Source of the DNA: Galbitalea sp036271875
Lineage (GTDB): Bacteria > Actinomycetota > Actinomycetes > Actinomycetales > Microbacteriaceae
Length of the DNA: 64,000 bases
Direction: 5' to 3'
Assembly (NCBI GenBank): GCA_036271875.1
Contig: DATAZU010000038.1
Coordinates: 16,871 to 80,870, forward strand
The position numbers were made by a program, and so were the translations under genes. The notes beneath the pieces were generated by a model that searched no databases, was not told the origin of the DNA, and saw only the letters and a list, made by a program, of their open reading frames with translations. Positions 7,897 to 16,121 of this stretch are shown in pieces (position 1 is the stretch's first letter; each line of letters begins with the position of its first letter).

Positions 7897-8691
7897 ATGT
7901 CACAGCGATTCGTGTCCATCGCGCTGTTCGCCGCGGTTGCCAGCGGCGCCGCGCTCGTGCTCAGCGGATGCTTCCTGATCCCGAGTCAGCCGGAGCCGGA
8001 CCCGAGCGGGCCATTCGCCGCACCCACAGATACGCCGGCGCCATCCACTTCGGTCACGCCCACGCCGATTCCGACCGCGACGGCGACGACTCCACCGACA
8101 GCGGCCGGATGCGCTGCAAACAGCGCCCAAATGCCAGCGGGCGCGGTCGCGCACAAGACGATCGACATTGACGGCGACGGCCTCACCGACACCGAGTGGG
8201 TCAGCGATTCGCCGAGTCTCCAATTTGGGGTGACAACGGCATCCGGTGCGACCTTCTCGTATCCGCTGGCGACCGCGTCCCCCGCTGCGCGCGAAGGTTT
8301 CATCGCGCGACTCAACGACCACCGGATCGTCAGCATCGTCGACGATGGCAGGGCAGCGTATGTGCACTTCTTCGTGAGCTGCGCCTGGGTGACGACGAAG
8401 CATCCGAACGGTTCGCAGTACATTCTGGACTTCAACGATGTCAGCGGCACGGGCAGCGGCGTCGGCTGCATCCTCGGCTACGTGAACAGCTACAACGTGA
8501 AGAACACCGCAACCGGCGATACCGTCACGGCGACGCCGCTCAACCTGAACGGAACGGGCAGCATCGCCAACCCCGGGGCGGTCACGACCGTGGTCGCGAA
8601 CGCGTCGGCGAGCGACCCACGGGTCAAGGTCGCGCAGGAGATCTCGTGCGGGTCGGTGACCGTCGCGAGCGGTGGAGTGTCGCTGCACTAG
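7897..8691 (+). CDS. Predicted lipoprotein with FG-GAP-like Asp-rich motif
   Basis: This 264-residue secreted lipoprotein has a hydrophobic signal (residues 7-22) ending in the lipobox LSGC, so Cys is lipidated and the protein is tethered outside the membrane. A Pro/Thr-rich linker follows (about 30-70). Next comes IDIDGDGLTDTEW, an Asp-rich loop like the calcium-binding loops of FG-GAP or dockerin-like repeats. The rest is beta-rich with three further cysteines. I do not recognise the family. TAGCTT at 7884-7889 ends seven bases before the ATG and no ribosome-binding site is visible, so the mRNA may be leaderless. Confidence 0.75.
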   Translation: MSQRFVSIALFAAVASGAALVLSGCFLIPSQPEPDPSGPFAAPTDTPAPSTSVTPTPIPTATATTPPTAAGCAANSAQMPAGAVAHKTIDIDGDGLTDTEWVSDSPSLQFGVTTASGATFSYPLATASPAAREGFIARLNDHRIVSIVDDGRAAYVHFFVSCAWVTTKHPNGSQYILDFNDVSGTGSGVGCILGYVNSYNVKNTATGDTVTATPLNLNGTGSIANPGAVTTVVANASASDPRVKVAQEISCGSVTVASGGVSLH

Positions 8692-8718
8692 GAGTTTGCG
8701 GATCGAAGGTTGGCTCGG

Positions 8719-8762
8719 CCCCTGAGGCTCTCGAAGGCGCCCTTCGACAACCTCAGGGACCG
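8719..8762. repeat. Paired dispersed repeat forming the mfd 3' end hairpin
   Basis: Two repeat arms face each other: CCCCTGAGGCTCTCGAAGGC (8719-8738) and CCCTTCGACAACCTCAGGGA (8740-8759). They pair over about 19 bp with a minimal loop. The element lies between the convergent lipoprotein and mfd genes and contains the mfd stop codon (8753-8755), so it could serve as a bidirectional terminator. Confidence 0.8.
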
Positions 8763-11700
8763 GGTGTGGCCTCGACGACCGTCACTGGTGCCGGAAATAT
8801 TGCCACGAGAAGAGTGGATGCCCACTCGATGAGGTCGCCGTCCGCCGGCGGCTCGCCGTTGATGCGCGGCATCGGGACGCTGAGCGCGTTCGCCGCAGCG
8901 AAGTACTTCGCACCCGGGTACATCCGCTGCAGGCGCACCTGAACCGAATCGGCGAGGTTTGCCGGCGCCAGCCGCAGATTCGTCCCCATCGCGACGACCT
9001 CTGACAAGCCAGCCTTTACTGCCGCACGCCGCAGTCGGGACACTGCGATCAAGTTCACGACTGCGGCCGGCGGTTCACCGTATCGGTCGGTGAGTTCATC
9101 CAAAACCTCATCGATCTGAGTGTCGGTCGAGGTCGGCGCGGATGCCGTCGACAGCTTCTGGTACGCCTCGAGACGAAGCCGCTCGCTTTCGACGTATTCC
9201 TCGGGGATGTGGGCATCCACCGGGAGCTCCAGGCGCAGTTCGGTCTGGCCCTCCGCGACATCCCCGCGGAACGCCGACACCGCCTCGCCGATCATCCGCA
9301 GGTACAGGTCGAATCCGACACCGGCGATATGTCCGGACTGTTCGCCGCCGAGCAGGTTGCCGGCGCCGCGAATCTCCAGGTCTTTGAGCGCGATCTGGAT
9401 GCCAGAGCCCAGGTCGTTGTTCGCGGCGATCGTCGAGAGGCGGTCGAGTGCCGTCTCGGACAGCGGCTTGTCCTCGTCGTAGAGGAAGTACGCATAGGCC
9501 CGTTCGCGCCCACGGCCGACGCGACCACGCAGTTGATGCAGCTGGGACAGCCCGTATTTATCGGCGCGATCGATGATGAGCGTGTTGGCGTTGGCGATGT
9601 CGAGGCCGGTCTCGATGATCGTGGTCGAGACCAGCACGTCGAACTTGCGCTCCCAGAAGTCGACCATCACCTGCTCGAGAACGTGCTCGGGTAGCTGCCC
9701 GTGGGCAACCGCGATCCGCGCCTCCGGGACGATCTCGGCCAGTTCCGTCGCGATCCGATTGATGGATGACACGCGATTGTGCACGTAGAAGATTTGGCCC
9801 TCGCGAAGCAGCTCGCGGCGGATCGCGGCACCGACCTGCTTGGTTGAGTACGGCCCGACGAAGGTGAGAATCGGATGCCGATCCTCGGGAGGTGTTGCGA
9901 GCGTCGACATCTCGCGGATGCCCGTCACCGCCATCTCCAGTGTGCGCGGGATGGGCGTCGCCGACATCGCGAGGATGTCCACGTTGGTCTTCAGCTTCTT
10001 GAGCGCATCCTTGTGCTCGACGCCGAAGCGCTGCTCCTCATCGATGACCACGAGCCCGAGATCCTTGAAGCTCACGCCCTGGCTCAGGATGCGATGGGTT
10101 CCGATGACCATGTCGATCGAACCATCCGCGAGCCCAGCGATCGCCTCGCGCGCTTCCTTCTCGGTCTGAAACCGGCTGAGCGGACGCAGGTGCACGGGGA
10201 AACCGGCGAAGCGCTCGACGAACGTCTCCATGTGCTGCTTTACGAGCAGTGTTGTCGGCACGATCATCGCGACCTGCTTGCCATCCTGAATCGCCTTGAA
10301 GGCGGCGCGCACGGCGACCTCGGTCTTGCCGTATCCGACGTCGCCGGAGAGCAGGCGATCCATCGGGATGGGCGACTCCATGTCGCGCTTGACCTCATCG
10401 ATCGTGGTCAGCTGGTCGGGCGTCTCGACGAACGGGAACGCCTCCTCGAGTTCGTGCTGCCAGGGAGTATCCGGCGGGAACGCGTGACCCCTGCTGGCCA
10501 TGCGTGCCGAGTAGAGCTTGACCAGTTCGACCGCGATGTCACGGACCGCGCGACGAGCCTTGCCCTTCGCCGCAGCCCAGTCGCTTCCGCCCATCTTGCT
10601 GAGGGATGGCGCCTCGCCGCCGACATAGCGCGTGAGAAGGTCGAGCTGATCGGTTGGCACATAGAGCTTGTCGCCCGGGTAGCCGCGCTTGTTCGGGGCG
10701 TACTCGATGACAAGAAACTCACGCGTCGACTTCACCGGGTTGCGCCCGCCGCTGGACACTTCGCGCTGCGTCAGTTCGAGAAACTTGCCGATGCCATGCG
10801 TCTGGTGCACAACGAAGTCGCCGGTCTTGAGTTGCAGCGGATCGACGACGTTCTGTCGCTTCACCCCGAGCTTCTTGACCTGGCGCGAGTCGTAACCGGC
10901 GGTGCGTCCATAGAACTCGGATTCGCTGAGCACCGCGAGCTTGATTTCCGGAAGCTCGAACCCCGCTTCAACGGATGCCTGCAGCAGGTACGCGACCCCG
11001 GGTTCCCAGTCGAACGCGGAGCTTGTCTCGGTCCCTGAGCTTGTCGAAGGGCCGCCCTCCAGAATCCTCGCCGCGACCTCGTGCTCCCCGAGCACATCCG
11101 CGGCCCGTTCGACGAGCCCGGTCCCCAGCGCGGCGATCGCAACGACCCAGCCGTCCCTGGTCAGTTCGCGCACGTGTTCGATCGCGCCCGCCAGTTGTCC
11201 GGCAAAGCTCGGAACCGCGGATGCGTCGATCCGGATGTACTCCCCCGCGCCCTCGATCGCCTCGATTCCTTCCGCAACGGCTGCGTCTTCTGAAACAGTA
11301 GTTGGCTGAGTAGCACGGCCCGCGGGGCCGGGCGAATCGAAGCCCGCCGCCGCGCCGCTGTCGAAGCTCGACAGCGTCCACCACGACCGCCCGCCCGCGC
11401 TCATCCGCAACGCGCCGAGCGACAGGAAGTCGCCAGCATCCAGATCGATCGGCGCCTCGGCACCCGCGGTCGCAGCGCTCCACGCCGCGGCAAGGAACTC
11501 GCGGTTCGTCTCAAGCAGACTGACCGCTCGCGTCGAAACCCGCTCCGGCGAAAGCACTGCGATTGCGGCGTCGGCGGGCAGGTAGTCGGTCAGCGGTACC
11601 AGCTTGTCGACGAGTACCGGCGCGAGCGACTCCATGCCCTCGACCGGGATGCCCTCGGAAATCTTCGCCAGCATCCCGGCGATGCTCGGGAACTCGTGCT

Positions 11701-12547
11701 GCATCTCGCGGGCGCGCATCCGAACGGGCTCACTCAGCAGCAGTTCGCGGCTCGCCGGAAACCGCGTCTCGGTCAGTGGATCGCCGATGCTGCGCTGATC
11801 GGCGACGGAGAAGTAGCGAAGCTGTTCGACCTCGTCTCCGAAGAACTCGATCCGCACCGGATGCTCATCGATCGGTGAGAACACGTCGAGGATGCCACCG
11901 CGAACCGCGAACTCGCCGCGGCGCGTAACCATGTCGACGCGCGAGTACGCGAGATCGATCAGCTGGCGGCCGATGGACGCGAGGTCGTAGCCGCGGCCTC
12001 CCGCCGTGAGTGCGATCGGCTCGAGGTCGATGAGGTTGTCGGCGAGGGGCTGGAGCGCTGCGCGAACGGATGCGACGAGGATGATGTGCGTGCGGTGAGG
12101 CCCTTCGACGAACTCAGGAACCCCGCTAAGTCCGCCGCCCGAAGCCGAGCCGGTCCCTGAGCCGGAGCCGGTCCCGGTCCCTGAGCCTGTCGAAGGGCCA
12201 CCACGAGACCAGTCCTTCAAGCGCCGCAGCGCGTCGATCCGCTTGCCAACGGTCTCGGCACTCGGGCTCAGCCTCTCGTGCGGCAGGGTCTCCCACGCCG
12301 GGAACTCGATGATCTCGGCATCCGGTACGACGCTCGCCAGCGCAGCCGCGAGACCCTCGGCTTCACGGCTCGTTGCGGTGATGGCGAGGAGCGCCTGTGG
12401 ACCATCACGGCGCGCAAGCAGCCCGGCCAGTAGCGGGGCACGGAGGCCGTCCACTAGGGAGAAATCAGCACTTCGGGCGGAGTACGAGAGCGCGTTCTCG
12501 AACGTTTGGGCGCGCGAAAGCCCCCCGATTAATTGTTCGAGTACCAC
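8753..12547 (-). CDS. mfd: Transcription-repair coupling factor Mfd
   Basis: Mfd is an ATP-driven translocase that removes stalled RNA polymerase and recruits UvrA for transcription-coupled repair. The N-terminus carries the UvrB-like module (EFPAWETLPHERLSPS). A CarD-like RNA-polymerase interaction domain (FVVHQTHGIGKF region) follows. Then come the translocase motifs: Walker A SGDVGYGKT at about residues 734-742, the DEEQRFG box at about 834-840, and SATPIPRTLEM. The C-terminal region with the PVDAHIPEEYV motif is present. At 1264 residues it is longer than E. coli Mfd (1148). Much of the excess comes from three low-complexity inserts made of dispersed repeats, at about residues 116-150, 400-415 and 498-510. 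The stop codon itself lies in a further repeat copy. Confidence 0.97.
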   Translation of the reverse strand: MVLEQLIGGLSRAQTFENALSYSARSADFSLVDGLRAPLLAGLLARRDGPQALLAITATSREAEGLAAALASVVPDAEIIEFPAWETLPHERLSPSAETVGKRIDALRRLKDWSRGGPSTGSGTGTGSGSGTGSASGGGLSGVPEFVEGPHRTHIILVASVRAALQPLADNLIDLEPIALTAGGRGYDLASIGRQLIDLAYSRVDMVTRRGEFAVRGGILDVFSPIDEHPVRIEFFGDEVEQLRYFSVADQRSIGDPLTETRFPASRELLLSEPVRMRAREMQHEFPSIAGMLAKISEGIPVEGMESLAPVLVDKLVPLTDYLPADAAIAVLSPERVSTRAVSLLETNREFLAAAWSAATAGAEAPIDLDAGDFLSLGALRMSAGGRSWWTLSSFDSGAAAGFDSPGPAGRATQPTTVSEDAAVAEGIEAIEGAGEYIRIDASAVPSFAGQLAGAIEHVRELTRDGWVVAIAALGTGLVERAADVLGEHEVAARILEGGPSTSSGTETSSAFDWEPGVAYLLQASVEAGFELPEIKLAVLSESEFYGRTAGYDSRQVKKLGVKRQNVVDPLQLKTGDFVVHQTHGIGKFLELTQREVSSGGRNPVKSTREFLVIEYAPNKRGYPGDKLYVPTDQLDLLTRYVGGEAPSLSKMGGSDWAAAKGKARRAVRDIAVELVKLYSARMASRGHAFPPDTPWQHELEEAFPFVETPDQLTTIDEVKRDMESPIPMDRLLSGDVGYGKTEVAVRAAFKAIQDGKQVAMIVPTTLLVKQHMETFVERFAGFPVHLRPLSRFQTEKEAREAIAGLADGSIDMVIGTHRILSQGVSFKDLGLVVIDEEQRFGVEHKDALKKLKTNVDILAMSATPIPRTLEMAVTGIREMSTLATPPEDRHPILTFVGPYSTKQVGAAIRRELLREGQIFYVHNRVSSINRIATELAEIVPEARIAVAHGQLPEHVLEQVMVDFWERKFDVLVSTTIIETGLDIANANTLIIDRADKYGLSQLHQLRGRVGRGRERAYAYFLYDEDKPLSETALDRLSTIAANNDLGSGIQIALKDLEIRGAGNLLGGEQSGHIAGVGFDLYLRMIGEAVSAFRGDVAEGQTELRLELPVDAHIPEEYVESERLRLEAYQKLSTASAPTSTDTQIDEVLDELTDRYGEPPAAVVNLIAVSRLRRAAVKAGLSEVVAMGTNLRLAPANLADSVQVRLQRMYPGAKYFAAANALSVPMPRINGEPPADGDLIEWASTLLVAIFPAPVTVVEATPGP
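11019..11053. repeat. Dispersed repeat inside mfd
   Basis: GGTCCCTGAGCTTGTCGAAG at 11030-11049 is a full core copy, preceded by a partial unit. Read on the minus strand in mfd it encodes GGPSTSSGTETSS, a flexible linker between the two halves of the protein. The frame is kept. Confidence 0.85.
11302..11345. repeat. Second-family (GGTCTCGATAC-like) repeat inside mfd
   Basis: TTGGCTGAGTAGCACGGCCC leads into a GC palindrome and then GCGAATCGAAGCCC. This is a diverged copy of the REP-like element also seen at 4012-4045. It is read in mfd as DSPGPAGRATQPT. Assignment to the family rests on partial similarity only. Confidence 0.5.
12099..12199. repeat. Inverted pair of dispersed repeats inside mfd
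   Basis: A left arm GGCCCTTCGACGAACTCAGG (12099-12118) and a right arm GGTCCCTGAGCCTGTCGAAG (12176-12195) point in opposite directions around a Gly-Ser-coding stretch. In mfd they give GGPSTGSGTGTGSG through GVPEFVEGP. The insert is about 34 residues and in frame. Confidence 0.85.
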
Positions 12548-12599
12548 GTGTCCAGTCTAGGTGGCGGGGGTGACGCTGGCCTGCGAGGGCCCGACATGG

Positions 12600-13778
12600 T
12601 TAGTCGTCGTGTGGGGCACCGATTCGCGCGATGGCAGCGTCGATGTCGCGGAACGGGTCCTTTGAGGGGGCCGACGCTTTCGGGTCGGGCTCGGAGAGCG
12701 GTTCCGGGGTCTCCTCGGGCTCGGGCTCGGGTGAGTCTTCGGGGGCGGGCCCTTCGACAGGCTCAGGGATCGGCGAGGGCTCAGGGATCGGCGAGGGCTC
12801 AGGGACCCGGGTGGGCTCAGGGACCCGGGTGGGCTCAGGGACCGGCGAGGGCTCAGGGACCGGGGTGGGCTTTGCCTTGGGGACGACAACCTCGCGAGGT
12901 GGGGGCGCATCCACCCTGAGGCACTCGAGAAGGGAGGCAAACTCGGGCTTCCAGCCCAATTCGCCTAGAGCCTTGGACGAATCGAGCTCCATGCTCGTGC
13001 GGGTCAGCAGCATCGAGCCGAACGGCGCAAACATCCGCAGCACCGAATCCGGGAGTTGCTGCGGCGGCTTGATATCCGCGGCTTCGGCTCGCGCAATCTC
13101 GCGAGCGCGATAGGTCATCGGATGATCATCCGCGACGTTGTAGATCTCCCCGGCCCTGTACTTCGCGAGCGCAAGGACGACCGCGTGCGCGGCATCCTTC
13201 ACGTGCACCATCGGGAGCACACCGTCCCAGGTGCGCGAAACCGGCGACACCGTTTTCGCGGTGCTGTCGTAGAAGAGCCCGTATCTGAGAGAGACGCCGC
13301 CGAACGCGCGAACCTGCTGCTCCAGGCTGAGCAGCGCGACAAGCACGGAGTCATTGCGGTCATCGCGCTCGCCGAACGGTGCCAGCTCGGTGAGCGGCTC
13401 GCGGCCGAGATCGTTGAATCCGTAGCCGCCGAAGAAGGACGCGGCGACGAACTTCTTCGCCCCGACCGCACGGGCGGCGGCAATCAGCGCGCTTGTTCCC
13501 TCGGTGCGGAGACGGTTCGTGTCCCGCATGTCTTTGTAGCGGACCGGGGGCTTGGCGAGAGCGGTGAGCTGGTGCACGACCGCATCCGCCTTGACGCTGG
13601 CGAGCGCGGCGAGCAGGGATGGGCGATCGAGAACATCCGCGACGATCTCTCGAGCACCGGTGTCCGCGAGCGATCCGGCGGTGCGAGTGATGCCGATGAC
13701 CTCGTGCTTGGCGCCGATCAGCTGGGGCACGAGATAGCGCCCAACCGCGCCGGAAGCCCCGGCAAGAAGCACTCGCAT
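12600..13778 (-). CDS. Extended-SDR NAD-dependent epimerase/dehydratase-like protein with Pro/Glu tail
   Basis: The first 290 or so residues are an extended short-chain dehydrogenase fold. There is a nucleotide-binding loop GASGAVGRYL at the N-terminus, VVHQLTALAKPP as the fourth strand, and YNVADDHPMTYREIA-like substrate-domain features. I do not find the usual YxxxK catalytic pair; the corresponding stretch reads LVALLSLEQQV, so it may be a binding protein or an atypical oxidoreductase. From about residue 300 the protein becomes a Pro-Glu-rich tail (VPEPSPVPEPTRVPEP and similar). This tail is coded by six 18-bp units plus a dispersed-repeat core and ends in FRDIDAAIARIGAPHDD. It is divergent from the next gene, and its substrate is unknown. 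Confidence 0.8.
   Translation of the reverse strand: MRVLLAGASGAVGRYLVPQLIGAKHEVIGITRTAGSLADTGAREIVADVLDRPSLLAALASVKADAVVHQLTALAKPPVRYKDMRDTNRLRTEGTSALIAAARAVGAKKFVAASFFGGYGFNDLGREPLTELAPFGERDDRNDSVLVALLSLEQQVRAFGGVSLRYGLFYDSTAKTVSPVSRTWDGVLPMVHVKDAAHAVVLALAKYRAGEIYNVADDHPMTYRAREIARAEAADIKPPQQLPDSVLRMFAPFGSMLLTRTSMELDSSKALGELGWKPEFASLLECLRVDAPPPREVVVPKAKPTPVPEPSPVPEPTRVPEPTRVPEPSPIPEPSPIPEPVEGPAPEDSPEPEPEETPEPLSEPDPKASAPSKDPFRDIDAAIARIGAPHDD
12747..12870. repeat. Dispersed repeat with six 18-bp units in epimerase tail
   Basis: The core GGCCCTTCGACAGGCTCAGG is followed by six 18-bp units (12763-12870) of the type TCAGGGAYCSGSGNGGGC. Units come in identical neighbouring pairs, which shows stepwise duplication. 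On the coding (minus) strand they read Val/Ile-Pro-Glu-Pro-Ser/Thr-Arg/Pro. Confidence 0.88.
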
Positions 13779-13878
13779 CCCCCAACGTTACCGGGCGGTC
13801 TACTGCGAATTTGCCAAGAAGGGCGTAATAGCGCCCTGTCCCCTGTTCGGGGGCGATTTCTTTCGATAATGTGATGCC

Positions 13879-14343
13879 GTGTACGCAATCAGCGAGAGGG
13901 TTCGGGCTCAGCTCTTGAGCCTCAGCGCGATCGTGCACGACATCGACGGAACGCTCGCTCCGACCATCGAGGCGGGTTCGCTTGAGCTCGAGTTCGAGCA
14001 CGGTCTGTTTCTGCATCCGAGCGCGCTGCGCACCATCGCCGCATGGATCGACGGCGACATCTGGATGTACCGATACCTCGAGCTCAATATCGCTGACGGA
14101 ATCGTGTACAAAGTGGGTGAGACGCAGCGACTGGCTCCGCTCGGTCACGCATTGCTTGCCGAACAGGTGGCGAGGATGCTCGCCCGCTGCGGTCGCGAAA
14201 TCATCTCGAACGTCGCCGACCGAATCATCGTGCCGCGCGAGTCCGTCGCCGAGGTCTTCGACGCCGACATCGTTGGCGCCGCTCGGATGGCGTTCAGTGC
14301 GCGAGCCTGGCTGACACGCAACGGGTACCAGGCCGAATGGTAG
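13879..14343 (+). CDS. Hypothetical protein (154 aa)
   Basis: I do not recognise this family. It is a cytoplasmic-looking 154-residue protein starting at GTG 13879. It contains VHDIDGTLAP early on, which resembles a HAD motif I, but the later HAD motifs (Ser/Thr, Lys, second Asp pair) are not evident and the chain is too short. A central stretch reads FEHGLFLHPSALRTIAAWIDG. GATAAT at 13865-13870 ends eight bases before the GTG and there is no ribosome-binding site, which suggests a leaderless transcript. Strong G/C third positions support coding. It is convergent with pth. Confidence 0.65.
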   Translation: MYAISERVRAQLLSLSAIVHDIDGTLAPTIEAGSLELEFEHGLFLHPSALRTIAAWIDGDIWMYRYLELNIADGIVYKVGETQRLAPLGHALLAEQVARMLARCGREIISNVADRIIVPRESVAEVFDADIVGAARMAFSARAWLTRNGYQAEW

Positions 14344-14347
14344 CGAG

Positions 14348-14959
14348 CTAGGGCTTGGTGTGGAACTTCAGCTGCGCCGCAGTGAGACCCGCGCTCGCGA
14401 TCAGTTCGACCGCATCCGCCGCTTCCGAAATCAGGTTCGGAAGGGTTGACCGCTCCGGACCGCTGAAATCCTTCAGCACGAAGCTCGCGGCATCCTGACG
14501 TCCGGGCGGACGCCCGATACCAACTCGCACCCGAATGAAGTCCGGGGTTCCCAGCGCGGACGTGATGTCACGGATGCCGTTGTGACCGCCGTTACCGCCG
14601 CCGATCTTTAGGCGCACGTCATCGAACGGGATGTCCAGCTCATCGTGCACCACGATCAGACGCGACGCATCCAACGTGAAGTACTTGAGCAGCGACGATG
14701 TCGGACCACCCGACAAATTCATGAAACTCAGCGGCTTCGCCAGCACGAATCGGGATTCACCCGACCGCCCCTCGGCGACCAGCGCATTGCCGCGTCCGGA
14801 CTTGAAGCTTGCCGACATCCGGCCAGCCAGTTCAGACACAACCATCTGCCCGACATTGTGGCGATTTCCGGCGTAGCCGGGCCCGGGGTTACCGAGCCCG
14901 ACCACAAGCCAGAGATTCGATAGCGCGGTTTCTCGCGCGCGCGAACCGAACAGTGCCAC
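14348..14959 (-). CDS. pth: Peptidyl-tRNA hydrolase
   Basis: Pth hydrolyses the ester bond of peptidyl-tRNAs dropped by ribosomes and is essential for recycling tRNA. Family motifs are all visible: WLVVGLGNPGPGY at the N-terminus, catalytic His in RHNVG, KPLSFMNLSG, the Asp in VVHDELDIPF, and GGGNGGHNGIRDI. Length (203) is normal. The GTG start at 14959 gives a short lead (MALFGSRARETALSN) before the fold. It lies 21 bp downstream of rplY, the usual actinobacterial pair, and is probably cotranscribed with it. Confidence 0.96.
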   Translation of the reverse strand: MALFGSRARETALSNLWLVVGLGNPGPGYAGNRHNVGQMVVSELAGRMSASFKSGRGNALVAEGRSGESRFVLAKPLSFMNLSGGPTSSLLKYFTLDASRLIVVHDELDIPFDDVRLKIGGGNGGHNGIRDITSALGTPDFIRVRVGIGRPPGRQDAASFVLKDFSGPERSTLPNLISEAADAVELIASAGLTAAQLKFHTKP

Positions 14960-14980
14960 GACGTCAGAGCGGTCGGCGAA

Positions 14981-15631
14981 CTACTCCGCCGACTCCTCGG
15001 CGGCGGCATCGGCCTCGACCGCCTCAACCGCGTCGACCACGGCGGCTTCGGCGGCCTCGGCCTCTTCGCCCTCGGACTCGCCGAGATCCTGAGCCTGCGC
15101 ACCGGTGATGCCGACGACGAGCGTCTCGGGATCGGAGATGAGCGACGATCCCTCGGGCAGCTTCACATCCGAAGCATGGATCTGCGTGCCCTCGCCGAGG
15201 CCCTCGATGCTGATCGTGAGACGCTCCGGGATGTTCGTTGCCTCAGCCTCGATGGACAGTGTGTTGGCATCCTGCAGCACCTGGGTGCCGGGCTGAGCGT
15301 CGCCCTCGACGTGAACGGGAATGTCGACCGTAACCTTCTCACCCTTGCGGATGACGACGAGGTCGAGGTGCTCGATGATCTGCTTTACCGGGTCCTTCTG
15401 CACATCCTTGACCAGGGCCAGCTGGCTCTTGCCGTTGATGTCGAGATCGAGAACGGCATTCGCCTTGCGCAGGATGAGGCCGACCTCGTGGCTCGGCAGC
15501 GTGACGTGCTGCGGTTCGGTGCCGTGTCCGTAGATGACGGCGGGGATCTTGCCGGTGGCGCGAATCCTGCGCGCGGCACCCTTACCGAAGCTCGTGCGTG
15601 GTTCCGCGATGAGCTTGTTCTCGTCAGCCAT
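14981..15631 (-). CDS. rplY: 50S ribosomal protein L25/general stress protein Ctc
   Basis: L25 binds 5S rRNA in the large subunit. The N-terminal L25 domain (RTSFGKGAARRIRATGKIPAVIYGHG) and the C-terminal TL5/CTC domain (DIPVHVEGDAQPGT, ATNIPERLTISIEGL) are both present. They are followed by a highly acidic Ala/Glu tail typical of actinobacterial Ctc proteins, giving 216 residues in all. The start has a strong site AAAGGAG seven bases upstream. It leads the rplY-pth pair. A candidate promoter TTGAAC lies about 70 bases upstream in the gap. Confidence 0.96.
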   Translation of the reverse strand: MADENKLIAEPRTSFGKGAARRIRATGKIPAVIYGHGTEPQHVTLPSHEVGLILRKANAVLDLDINGKSQLALVKDVQKDPVKQIIEHLDLVVIRKGEKVTVDIPVHVEGDAQPGTQVLQDANTLSIEAEATNIPERLTISIEGLGEGTQIHASDVKLPEGSSLISDPETLVVGITGAQAQDLGESEGEEAEAAEAAVVDAVEAVEADAAAEESAE

Positions 15632-16010
15632 GATGTTTCTCCTTTGGGGCTCTCGGCCCAGAATTGTTGTGCAGTACGCACATGTCTGTTGTTCAACTCG
15701 AACGCATGTCAGCGTGAGGATCAGCCGTGAAGCTACCCACCGCGTCGATTACGGATGCTTGGGCCCACACTCGCCGGTTCCGAGCGGTTCGCAGAATCGA
15801 TCGGCCGTGCGGTGGGGAGCATCCCTCGCCGAAGTACAAGCCAAGAGCCTAGCAGGCGGTCCCACCCGCGCGAATTCTGGCAGTGCTGACCAGATCGTCC
15901 GCGTAACGCCCGAGTTTGGGTGGTAAACCTGTTCGGCCCGCACGATTCCGTTCACAGGACGGCTCAGAGGCGCCCGTTTTCGGGAGTCGCGCGCTGCGAC
16001 CGGCGTGCAA
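15632..16010. other. Gene-free upstream region of rplY
   Basis: No credible gene is seen here. It holds the rplY leader and promoter region and a dispersed element starting GGCCCACACTCGCCGGTT at 15762, which also occurs at the 3' end of metG (42175). The rest shows no recognised feature. Confidence 0.5.
15762..15815. repeat. GGCCCACA dispersed element, copy 1
   Basis: About 54 bp starting GGCCCACACTCGCCGGTT align by eye at roughly three-quarters identity with 42175-42228. Shared blocks are GGCCCACA, TCGCCGGTT, TTCG, GAATC and GGCCGTG. It is intergenic here. Confidence 0.45.
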
Positions 16011-16110
16011 ACTTCCGTAACTCATGCTGTATTTCGACCGGACACGTCTTGGCCGCGAGATTCCGCGGGGCAAAAACCGCTCCGCCAAAAACAGCATGAG
16101 TTACGGAAGT
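16011..16110. repeat. 100-bp long-arm palindrome, GTAACTCATGC family, copy 1
   Basis: ACTTCCGTAACTCATGCTGT (16011-16030) is the exact inverse of 16091-16110, and the pairing continues a few bases inward. The 50-60 nt centre contains CGCGAGATTCCGCGGGG, which is similar to the centre of the second copy at 35697-35788. It lies between the end of the mannonate dehydratase gene and the start of rplY. Confidence 0.85.
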
Positions 16111-16121
16111 AAGAGCCGGTG

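Noticed and set aside
13924..13950. HDIDGT as a HAD-phosphatase active site
   Set aside because: The other HAD motifs are not found and the protein is too short.
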